5,302 bases of DNA from Pseudomonadota bacterium (GTDB lineage Bacteria > Pseudomonadota > Alphaproteobacteria > CACIAM-22H2). The position numbers and the translations under genes are program-made. Location of the stretch: the NCBI GenBank assembly GCA_020161965.1, contig JAIUNH010000300.1:1-5302 (forward strand). Reading direction: 5' to 3'. Position 1 is the first letter of the stretch, and each line of letters starts with the position of its first letter. Shown here piece after piece: positions 1 through 5,124 of this stretch. The notes beneath the pieces were generated by a model. That model worked only from the letters and a program-made list of their open reading frames with translations, was not told where the DNA came from and ran no database searches.

Positions 1-945
1 GAAGGTGCCACCGTCGAGGCGCCGTTCGGCAAGGCGCTGGCCGCCGCCGCCGCGCGGGACGATCGTATCGTCGGGCTCACCGCCGATCTCGGCAAATACA
101 CCGATATCATGCCGTTCGCGACGGCGTATCCGTCGCGTTTCTACAATGTCGGTATGGCGGAGCAGAACTTGATCGCCATGTCGGCCGGCATGGCGAAGAT
201 CGGCCGCGTGCCGTTCTGCACGACCTATGGCGTGTTCGCCACGCGCCGTGCCTATGATTTCGTGGCGATCGCGTGCGCGCATTCGCATCTCAACGTGAAG
301 ATCTTCGCCGGTCTGCCGGGCCTGACCACCGGCTATGGCGGCACGCATCAGGCGATCGAGGATACGGGCTTGATGCGCCTGATCCCGGGCCTGACGGTGA
401 TCGATCCGTGCGACGCGACCGACCTTGCCCAGGCGGTGGACGTCGCATTGGCGACCGACGGACCGTTCTATGTGCGCTTGCTGCGCGGCCTCGTGCCCGT
501 CGTGCTCGATCCCGCGACCTACAAGCTGCGCCACGGCAAGGCGACGGCTTTGCGCCAGGGGGCCGATGTCGCGATCATTTCGACCGGCTTCATGACCCAG
601 CGAGCGCTAGCGGCCGCCAACGCGCTGCAGGCGCAGGGGATCGCGGCGGGCGTGCTGCACGTGCCGTTCCTGAAGCCGTTCGACGCCGCAGCGGTGGCCG
701 AATTCGCCGCCGCCGCGCGCTGCGTGGTGACGGCGGAGAATCACGTGGTGTCGGGCGGACTCGCTTCGCTCGTCGCCGAAGCGTTGTTCGACGCCGGGCT
801 GACGCGGCCGATGGCACGCATCGGTCTGCCCGACAAATTCATCGAATGCGGCTCCGTGCCCGGCCTTCAGGAGAAGTACGGGTTGATGGAAGCCGATATC
901 GCACGGGCCGCGAAAGGCCTGCTGGAGAAGAGAGGGAGGAAGTGA
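1..945 (+). CDS. Transketolase, C-terminal subunit (5'-partial)
   Basis: This is the C-terminal half of a split, thiamine-diphosphate-dependent transketolase, which moves a two-carbon ketol unit from a ketose phosphate to an aldose acceptor in the cytoplasm. The frame is open from base 1, so the start codon lies just left of the window; 314 residues are visible and C-terminal subunits usually run about 310-340, so little is missing. Visible residues ~5-175 form the pyrimidine-binding domain. The motif NVGMAEQN contains the catalytic Glu (visible residue 54, codon 160-162), which activates the cofactor. GGTHQAIED matches the transketolase THQ-x-E segment that contacts substrate. Residues ~185-305 form the transketolase C-terminal domain. 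The partner subunit with the pyrophosphate-binding GDG site is not in view and should lie upstream. Split transketolases occur both as housekeeping enzymes and in dedicated catabolic loci (apulose-4-phosphate transketolase AptAB and the sulfo-sugar transketolase SqwGH are known examples). The coupling to an importer favours a catabolic role, but the substrate is unknown. Confidence 0.93.
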   Translation, partial: EGATVEAPFGKALAAAAARDDRIVGLTADLGKYTDIMPFATAYPSRFYNVGMAEQNLIAMSAGMAKIGRVPFCTTYGVFATRRAYDFVAIACAHSHLNVKIFAGLPGLTTGYGGTHQAIEDTGLMRLIPGLTVIDPCDATDLAQAVDVALATDGPFYVRLLRGLVPVVLDPATYKLRHGKATALRQGADVAIISTGFMTQRALAAANALQAQGIAAGVLHVPFLKPFDAAAVAEFAAAARCVVTAENHVVSGGLASLVAEALFDAGLTRPMARIGLPDKFIECGSVPGLQEKYGLMEADIARAAKGLLEKRGRK

Positions 946-947
946 TG
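934..947 (+). promoter_or_regulatory. RBS and TGATG coupling site for the binding-protein gene
   Basis: A strong Shine-Dalgarno GGGAGGA (934-940) lies inside the last codons of the transketolase gene, five bases from the ATG at 945. The stop TGA (943-945) and the start ATG (945-947) share one base. This decides the binding-protein start and implies translational coupling of enzyme and transporter. Confidence 0.85.
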
Positions 948-1739
948 ACGTTTCTCGGAAGTTTGAAGGCGTCGCTGGCCGCGTTGGCGGTGGCGCTCGT
1001 CGCCGTGACGCCCGCGTCGGCGCAGACCATCGACGACATCGTCAAGCGCGGCAAGCTGATCGTCGCGGTCGACGTCACCACGCCGCCCTATGGGCGCATG
1101 GGTGCCGACGGTTCGCCCGAAGGGCATGAACCGGATATGGCGCGCGTGCTCGCCAAGCATATGGGCGTGCCGGTCGAATTGGTGCCGGTGACGACGCAGA
1201 ACCGCATTCCGTTCCTGATCTCGAACCGCGTCGATATGGTGATCTCGCTGTTCTCGATTACGCCGGAACGCGCCAAGCAGATCTGGTTCTCGATCCCCTA
1301 CAGCTTCGAAGCGAGCGTTCTGGTCGCGCCCAAGGCGACCGAAGTGAAGACGCTGAAGGATTTGGCGGGCAAGCGCGTTTCGGTGCCGCGCGGCACGATT
1401 CAGGACACGATCCTGACGGACGCGAACATCGCCGGCATCAACATCATGCGCTACGACGACGAATCCGCCGCAATTCAGGCGATGCTGTCGGGCCAGGCCG
1501 AAGTCGTCGGCACCGGCAGCTTGGTGTCGCAGCAGATGAACCAGCGCCAGCCCGGCAAGGATTACGAGAACAAGATCACCTTGCGCTCGTTCCATCAGGG
1601 TGTCGGCATCCGCAAGGGCCAGACGGACCTGTTGCAATGGCTCAACACCACGATCTACTTCATGAAGAACACGGGCGAACTGCAAGCCCTGCGCACGAAG
1701 TATATGAACCAGGAACTGCCGGAACTGCCGGTGTTCTAA
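945..1739 (+). CDS. Periplasmic solute-binding protein, SBP_bac_3 (polar amino acid family)
   Basis: Substrate-binding component of an ABC importer, exported to the periplasm. The 264-residue precursor has a Sec signal peptide: basic n-region to K8, an Ala/Leu/Val-rich core (~9-21), and an AxA-type cleavage site PASA|QT after A26. The mature protein has the typical family length (~238) and landmarks: D43 in VDVTTPPYG (aligns with HisJ Asp11), GHEPD at 60-64, the loop SLFSITPERAKQ with R109 (aligns with HisJ Arg77, which binds the ligand alpha-carboxylate), and PRGT with T151 (aligns with HisJ Thr121). Two positions differ from amino-acid binders. HisJ Ser70 is L102, and the Asp that binds the alpha-amino group (HisJ Asp161, GlnH Asp157) aligns with G191 in AEVVGTG. 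The family is therefore clear, but an ordinary amino-acid ligand is doubtful. The gene starts within the transketolase stop and precedes both permeases. A longer frame reaching upstream is rejected because it overlaps the transketolase and would bury the signal peptide. Confidence 0.93.
   Translation: MTFLGSLKASLAALAVALVAVTPASAQTIDDIVKRGKLIVAVDVTTPPYGRMGADGSPEGHEPDMARVLAKHMGVPVELVPVTTQNRIPFLISNRVDMVISLFSITPERAKQIWFSIPYSFEASVLVAPKATEVKTLKDLAGKRVSVPRGTIQDTILTDANIAGINIMRYDDESAAIQAMLSGQAEVVGTGSLVSQQMNQRQPGKDYENKITLRSFHQGVGIRKGQTDLLQWLNTTIYFMKNTGELQALRTKYMNQELPELPVF
1712..1729 (+). repeat. 9-bp tandem duplication GGAACTGCC x2
   Basis: Two perfect adjacent copies of GGAACTGCC (1712-1720 and 1721-1729) encode the repeated tripeptide ELP-ELP at the extreme C-terminus of the binding protein. 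It is probably a small replication-slippage duplication in a tolerant tail, with no evident function. Confidence 0.7.
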
Positions 1740-1747
1740 GCGACCGG

Positions 1748-1775
1748 CCGGGTGCGCGGGCGACCGCGCACCCGG
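1748..1775 (+). promoter_or_regulatory. Intergenic stem-loop between binding protein and permease genes
   Basis: A perfect 12-bp inverted repeat, CCGGGTGCGCGG (1748-1759) and CCGCGCACCCGG (1764-1775), closes a GCGA loop of the GNRA class. It begins 8 bases after the binding-protein stop and no T-run follows, so it is not a standard intrinsic terminator. In other importer operons, such as malE-malF, a stem at this position protects the upstream mRNA from 3' exonuclease or attenuates readthrough, so that binding protein exceeds membrane components. The structure is seen directly; that role is inferred from position. Confidence 0.7.
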
Positions 1776-1786
1776 ATCTCGGCGAT

Positions 1787-1806
1787 AAGGGGAAGGCGAG
1801 GCGTTG
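1787..1806 (+). promoter_or_regulatory. RBS defining a TTG start for permease 1
   Basis: The purine-rich AAGGGGAAGG (1787-1796) sits 7 bases ahead of the TTG at 1804. An in-frame TAA at 1786 rules out any longer start, and the first in-frame ATG (1897) would delete the first membrane segment. TTG is therefore the best start. A weaker start codon here would further lower permease output relative to the binding protein. Confidence 0.7.
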
Positions 1807-2484
1807 GACTACACCTTCCAATTCGATGCCGTATTCGCCAATTGGCCGCTGCTGTTCGACGGCGTGCTGCTGACGATTCGTCTCTCGATCATCACGATGG
1901 CGAGCGGCTTGCTGATCGGCATCCTGGGCGCCTATGTGCTGCGCTTCGGGCCGCGCTGGGGCATCGCGATCGTGCGCGGCTATGTCGAGGTGTTTCGCAA
2001 CACGCCGCTGCTCGTCCAACTCTTCTTCGTCTATTTCGGTTTGCCGAGCATCGGCCTGCCGCTGTCGCCCAACACCGCCGCCGTCTGGGCGCTGGGCATC
2101 AATCTGGGCGCCTATACGATCGAGATCATCCGTTCCGGCCTGCTCGGCGTTCCGGCCGGACTGGTCGATGCGGGACGATCGTTGGGGCTTACCGATCTTA
2201 AGATCTATCTTCTGATTCTGCTGCGGCCGGCGCTGGTGATCTCGTTCCCGGCCTTGTCCAGCCAGTTCATCGTGCTGTTGCTCGGCACCAGCGTCGTCTC
2301 GACGATCAGTGCGGAGGAACTCACGGCCGTGGCCAGTTCCATCCAGTCGCGCACCTTCCGCAGCTTCGAGATCTATTTGGCCGTGCTCGCCATCTACCTG
2401 GCTTTGAGCTTGACGGCCAAGGCGATCCTCTACGCGATCTCCCGGCGTTTCATCTACGCCCATCTCAAGATGATCAAGGGGTAG
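1804..2484 (+). CDS. ABC transporter permease, HisM/ArtM-like (permease 1)
   Basis: Inner-membrane channel subunit of the importer, 226 residues, the usual size for the polar-amino-acid permease family. Hydrophobic segments lie at about 16-46, 69-84, 92-110, 133-160 and 190-215, consistent with five membrane spans. The family segment EVFRNTPLLVQLFFVYFG (62-79) is present. The cytoplasmic coupling loop (EAA loop, which docks the ATPase) is at about 117-142, but it reads VDAGRSLGLT and ends RPAL, so the EAA triplet is degenerate (D-A-G) although the Gly (G128) and Pro (P142) landmarks remain. It starts at TTG and ends four bases before permease 2, with which it should form a heterodimer. The ligand cannot be read from the permease. 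Confidence 0.92.
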   Translation: MDYTFQFDAVFANWPLLFDGVLLTIRLSIITMASGLLIGILGAYVLRFGPRWGIAIVRGYVEVFRNTPLLVQLFFVYFGLPSIGLPLSPNTAAVWALGINLGAYTIEIIRSGLLGVPAGLVDAGRSLGLTDLKIYLLILLRPALVISFPALSSQFIVLLLGTSVVSTISAEELTAVASSIQSRTFRSFEIYLAVLAIYLALSLTAKAILYAISRRFIYAHLKMIKG

Positions 2485-2488
2485 GGCG

Positions 2489-3139
2489 ATGTTCCGCGAA
2501 TTCGCCTGGCTCGACGTGATCTCGCTGCTGCGCGCCGCGCAGTGGACGATCCTTTTGTCGCTATTCGCGTTCGTCGCCGGCGGGTTGGTCGGGTTGGCGG
2601 TCGCCTTGGCGCGCGTGTCGCGTATCGCGGCGTTGCGTTACGCCATGATCGGCTACATCAATTTGCTCCAAGGCACGCCGTTCCTGATCCAGTTGTTGGT
2701 GATCTATTTCGGGCTCACCTTCGTCGGCATAAGGCTCGACGCGTGGAGCTCGGCGGCGATCGCACTCACCCTTTATACCAGCGCGTTCCTGGGCGAAATC
2801 TGGCGCGGCTGCATCGAGGGCGTGCCGACCACGCAATGGGAAGCGGCGGAGGTGCTGGGCCTCAGCCATTTCCAGAAATATCTTTACGTCATCCTGCCGC
2901 AAGCCTTGCTGGTCTCGCTGCCTGCGACGGTCGGGTTCCTCGTCCAGATCGTCAAGGCGACGTCGCTGCTGTCGGTGATCGGCTTCGCGGAGATCATGCG
3001 CATCGCCCAGACAATCAACAACGTCACCTTCCAGCCCTTCATCGTCTACGGCATCTGCGCGGTGCTGTATTTCCTGATCTGCCTGCCGCTGTCGCGCTTC
3101 AGCGTCTATCTCGAACGGCGGCTCCATGGCGTTGCTTGA
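2489..3139 (+). CDS. ABC transporter permease, HisQ/GlnP-like (permease 2)
   Basis: Second inner-membrane channel subunit, 216 residues, paralogous to permease 1. Membrane segments are visible at about 19-41, 64-80, 87-105, 132-160 and 187-205. The family segment LLQGTPFLIQLLVIYFGL (59-76) matches the R/Q-GTP-LLxQ-YFG signature. Its EAA loop is canonical: QWEAAEVLGL with E118-A119-A120 and G124, followed by ILPQAL with P137. An AAGGGG element (2476-2481) within the end of permease 1 lies 7 bases before its ATG, and the gap between the two permease genes is only 4 bases. Its end overlaps the ATPase gene by 14 bp. One canonical and one degenerate EAA loop suggests the two sides of the channel contact the ATPase dimer differently (inference). 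Confidence 0.93.
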   Translation: MFREFAWLDVISLLRAAQWTILLSLFAFVAGGLVGLAVALARVSRIAALRYAMIGYINLLQGTPFLIQLLVIYFGLTFVGIRLDAWSSAAIALTLYTSAFLGEIWRGCIEGVPTTQWEAAEVLGLSHFQKYLYVILPQALLVSLPATVGFLVQIVKATSLLSVIGFAEIMRIAQTINNVTFQPFIVYGICAVLYFLICLPLSRFSVYLERRLHGVA

Positions 3140-3851
3140 AATCCAAGCCCTGCGCCGGCGGATCGGCGGCAACGAAGTTCTCGCCGGCATCGATCTCGAT
3201 GTCGAAGCGGGCGAAGTGCTGGCGCTGATCGGCCGATCGGGTTCGGGCAAAAGCTCGCTTCTGCGCTGCATCGGCGGGCTCGACACGGCCGATGGCGGGC
3301 GCATCGTCGTCGACGGAATCGGCATTGGCGACGCGGCGCGCAAACGCGATTTGCGCGAGCGCATTGGCATGGTGTTTCAGAGCTTCAACCTGTTTCCGCA
3401 TCTGTCGGTCGAAGGCAACGTGACGCTGGCCTTGCGCAAGGTGCGCGGCATGGCGAAGGCCGAAGCGCGCGAGATCGCGCACGCCATGCTCGAAAAGGTC
3501 GGCATCGCGGACAAGGCGGGCGCCTATCCGCGCGCATTGTCGGGCGGGCAGATGCAGCGCGTCGCGATCGCCCGTTCGCTCGCCCTCCAGCCGCGCCTGC
3601 TGCTGCTCGACGAGGTGACCTCCGCGCTCGACCCCGAAATGGTCCGCGAGGTCCAGAACGTGCTGACGCTGTTGGCGGCGGAAGGGGTGACGATGATCCT
3701 GGTCACCCACGAGATCGACTTCGCGCGGGCGGCCTCCCGCCGGGTCGCGTTCCTGCATAAGGGCCGGATCGGCGAGATCGGTCCGACAAAACAAGTCCTC
3801 GATACGCCGGCCACGGCGGAACTGCGCGAATTCCTCGGCTTCCGCCTATAA
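3126..3851 (+). CDS. ABC transporter ATP-binding protein, HisP/GlnQ-like
   Basis: Cytoplasmic ATPase that powers the importer as a homodimer. At 241 residues it has the normal length, and all motifs are intact: Walker A GRSGSGKS (36-43; Arg replaces the more usual Pro at 37), Q-loop Q85 in MVFQSFNLFPH, signature LSGGQ (138-142), Walker B LLLLDE with D162 and catalytic E163, D-loop SALD (166-169), and switch H195 in VTHE. The FQSFNLFPHLSV and DEVTSALDPE stretches are characteristic of the polar-amino-acid subfamily rather than sugar-type (MalK/RbsA) ATPases. There is no C-terminal regulatory domain. Its ATG lies 14 bp inside the permease 2 gene with only a weak purine stretch ahead, so translation probably depends on coupling. 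Confidence 0.95.
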   Translation: MALLEIQALRRRIGGNEVLAGIDLDVEAGEVLALIGRSGSGKSSLLRCIGGLDTADGGRIVVDGIGIGDAARKRDLRERIGMVFQSFNLFPHLSVEGNVTLALRKVRGMAKAEAREIAHAMLEKVGIADKAGAYPRALSGGQMQRVAIARSLALQPRLLLLDEVTSALDPEMVREVQNVLTLLAAEGVTMILVTHEIDFARAASRRVAFLHKGRIGEIGPTKQVLDTPATAELREFLGFRL

Positions 3852-3852
3852 T
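3847..3852 (+). promoter_or_regulatory. Candidate -10 element (TATAAT) for the lacI-family gene
   Basis: A perfect sigma-70 -10 hexamer overlaps the ATPase stop codon (TAA, 3849-3851) and lies 27 bases before the regulator's ATG. It would give an mRNA leader of roughly 20 bases. No convincing TTGACA-like -35 is seen at 16-18 bp spacing, and there is no extended TG, so it is either an activator-dependent or weak promoter, or chance. An internal promoter would let the regulator be made independently of the operon. Confidence 0.35.
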
Positions 3853-3878
3853 GATCTCCGGCGATTCTGGACGGGTTC

Positions 3879-4922
3879 ATGGCCGACGCGAATAACAATC
3901 GGACGGGTAAATCTGCGGCGCGCGGTGCGTCCGGGACCTTCAGTCTTTACGATATCGCAAAACGCGCGGGCGTCTCGCCGATCACCGTTTCGCGCGTGAT
4001 CAATAAACCCGAACTCGTGTCGGTCGAGACGCGCGCGCGCGTGTTGCAGGTGATCGACGAAATGGGCTTCGTGCTCAACCGTCTCGCCAGCAGCTTTTCG
4101 CGCGCCGCCAGCCGTATCGTGGGCACGGTCGCGCCGCCGATCATCAATTTCGGCATCGCCGAACAGGTCCAGGGCATGTCGGACGTGTTCTCAACCAGCG
4201 ACTACCAGCTGCTGGTCAGTCCCGGCGAGTTGTCGGGCGATCACGAAGGCCGGCAGGTGATGAACATGCTGGGCTGGCAGCCGGCGGGCATGGTGCTGCA
4301 GGCGTTTTCGGAATCCGACAGTATGCGCGAGACGTTGCGCACGCGCGGCCTGCCGGTCGTCGAGATCAGCGAGATCTTCGGCAAGGAGCCGATCGACTGC
4401 GTCGTCGGGATATCGAACCACGAGGCGGCGCGGCGCATGACGCATTTCCTGGCCGAATGCGGCTACAAGCGCATCGCCTTCATGGGGGCGGTATCGCACG
4501 GCAACGATCGAGCGACGCGCCGCACATTGGGCTATCGCGCCGCGATGGCCGAACTTGGCCGCAAGCCCGTCGATGTGATCGGGCCGTTGCGCGCGTCTTA
4601 CGCCGCCGATGGCTTGCGCGAAATCATGGAACTGCAGCCGGATACGGACGCGATCTTCTGCGCCAGCGATACTTTCGCCATCGCCGCGGTCCAGGAATGT
4701 CATCGCCGGGGCTTGCGCGTGCCGGAGGACCTCGCTTTCGCCGGTTTCGGTGATCTCGATTTCGCGTCGATCATCGTGCCGGCGCTGACGACCGTCAGCG
4801 TCGATCGCTACAGTATGGGAAGTTTGGCGGCGCAAACGCTGTTGCGCCGTATGCGCGGGGAAGCCGACGTGCCGCGCGTTCAGGATGTCGGTTTCACGAT
4901 CACGCGCCGCGCGAGCGCGTAG
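3879..4922 (+). CDS. LacI-family transcriptional regulator, GntR (gluconate repressor)-like
   Basis: DNA-binding repressor of 347 residues, close to the usual 330-345. After a ~20-residue polar N-terminal extension comes the LacI helix-turn-helix: SLYDIAKRAGVSPITVSRVI (22-41), then NKPELVS. The hinge lies at ~67-78; the position normally filled by the minor-groove-intercalating Leu is F73. From ~80 onward is the periplasmic-binding-protein-like effector domain. VVGISNHEAARRMT (175-188), FCASDTFAIAAVQEC (260-274), VPEDLAFAGFGD (281-292) and the closing DVGFTI closely follow E. coli GntR, recalled from memory. R215 and D264 align with the conserved ligand-contact Arg and Asp of LacI (R197 and D274). 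The likeness favours a sugar acid or related effector, an inference only. It lies 27 bases after the ATPase gene on the same strand, with a moderate RBS (GGACGGG, 3869-3875), and probably controls the upstream operon. Confidence 0.93.
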   Translation: MADANNNRTGKSAARGASGTFSLYDIAKRAGVSPITVSRVINKPELVSVETRARVLQVIDEMGFVLNRLASSFSRAASRIVGTVAPPIINFGIAEQVQGMSDVFSTSDYQLLVSPGELSGDHEGRQVMNMLGWQPAGMVLQAFSESDSMRETLRTRGLPVVEISEIFGKEPIDCVVGISNHEAARRMTHFLAECGYKRIAFMGAVSHGNDRATRRTLGYRAAMAELGRKPVDVIGPLRASYAADGLREIMELQPDTDAIFCASDTFAIAAVQECHRRGLRVPEDLAFAGFGDLDFASIIVPALTTVSVDRYSMGSLAAQTLLRRMRGEADVPRVQDVGFTITRRASA

Positions 4923-4943
4923 CAGCACTTTCGGCAACGCCGC

Positions 4944-4955
4944 CATTGCGCAATG
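4944..4955. repeat. Perfect 12-bp palindrome CATTGCGCAATG
   Basis: The palindrome is self-complementary over 12 bases with a central CG step, the geometry typical of LacI-family operators. It lies 22 bases after the regulator's stop rather than in front of a gene. It could be an operator-like site, part of a larger hairpin, or chance. No second copy is seen in the window. Confidence 0.4.
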
Positions 4956-4981
4956 TCCGATACAGGGCGAAAGCCGCTAGC

Positions 4982-5007
4982 GACGATCGGATCGTCCCGA
5001 GGCTTTC
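4982..5007 (+). terminator. Weak candidate intrinsic terminator after the regulator gene
   Basis: GACGATC (4982-4988) and GATCGTC (4990-4996) form an inverted repeat around a single G; as RNA this would be a 6-bp stem with a CGG loop. A short T-rich stretch, CTTTCTT, follows about 5 bases later. The stem is short and the T-run is interrupted and displaced, so this is a weak candidate, supported mainly by its location between convergent genes. Confidence 0.22.
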
Positions 5008-5124
5008 TTGGGCGCCGGCCGAGGCGGCTTCGCGTGAGGCTCGGCGACGGACTTGCCGGGCGGCGCGTCGAACTGGCCTCGCCGATCGACGTCGCCCGGT
5101 TCCTCGACGAGGCGGAGGGACGCC

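Larger units (their letters stand above)
4923..5124. other. Convergent intergenic region
   Basis: About 200 bases separate the regulator's stop from the stop of the leftward gene. Short frames exist on both strands but have Arg/Pro-rich, family-free translations and no convincing RBS. The region holds a 12-bp palindrome (4944-4955) nested between CTTTCG (4928-4933) and CGAAAG (4968-4973), a hairpin at 4982-4996, and a 6-bp-stem hairpin at 5109-5126 overlapping the leftward stop. It probably contains transcription-termination or RNA 3'-end structures for both genes. Confidence 0.6.

Noticed and set aside
606..630. Cluster of cloning-type restriction sites (GCTAGC, GCGGCCGC, CTGCAG)
   Set aside because: The sites lie in an uninterrupted, well-conserved stretch of the transketolase C-terminal domain, so this is a chance result of GC-rich Ala codons and not vector sequence.
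273..944. Upstream extension of the binding-protein frame
   Set aside because: It overlaps the transketolase gene out of frame, is Arg/Gly-rich, and would place an obvious signal peptide in the middle of the protein. The ATG at 945 has a strong RBS.
867..1685. Long antisense open frame opposite the binding-protein gene (272 residues)
   Set aside because: Its translation is Arg/Asp/His-rich with no recognisable domain, as expected for the complement of a high-GC gene. The sense strand encodes a clear signal-peptide-bearing binding protein.
1660..2463. Antisense open frame opposite permease 1 (267 residues), plus similar antisense frames opposite permease 2, the ATPase and the regulator
   Set aside because: All have Gln/Arg/Asp/Ala-biased compositions without motifs and lie opposite well-supported genes. 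They are frame shadows of GC-rich coding DNA.
3858..3872. Imperfect inverted repeat between the candidate -10 and the regulator start as a possible operator
   Set aside because: The arms match at only 4 of 5 positions and there is no central CG step. This is not distinguishable from chance.
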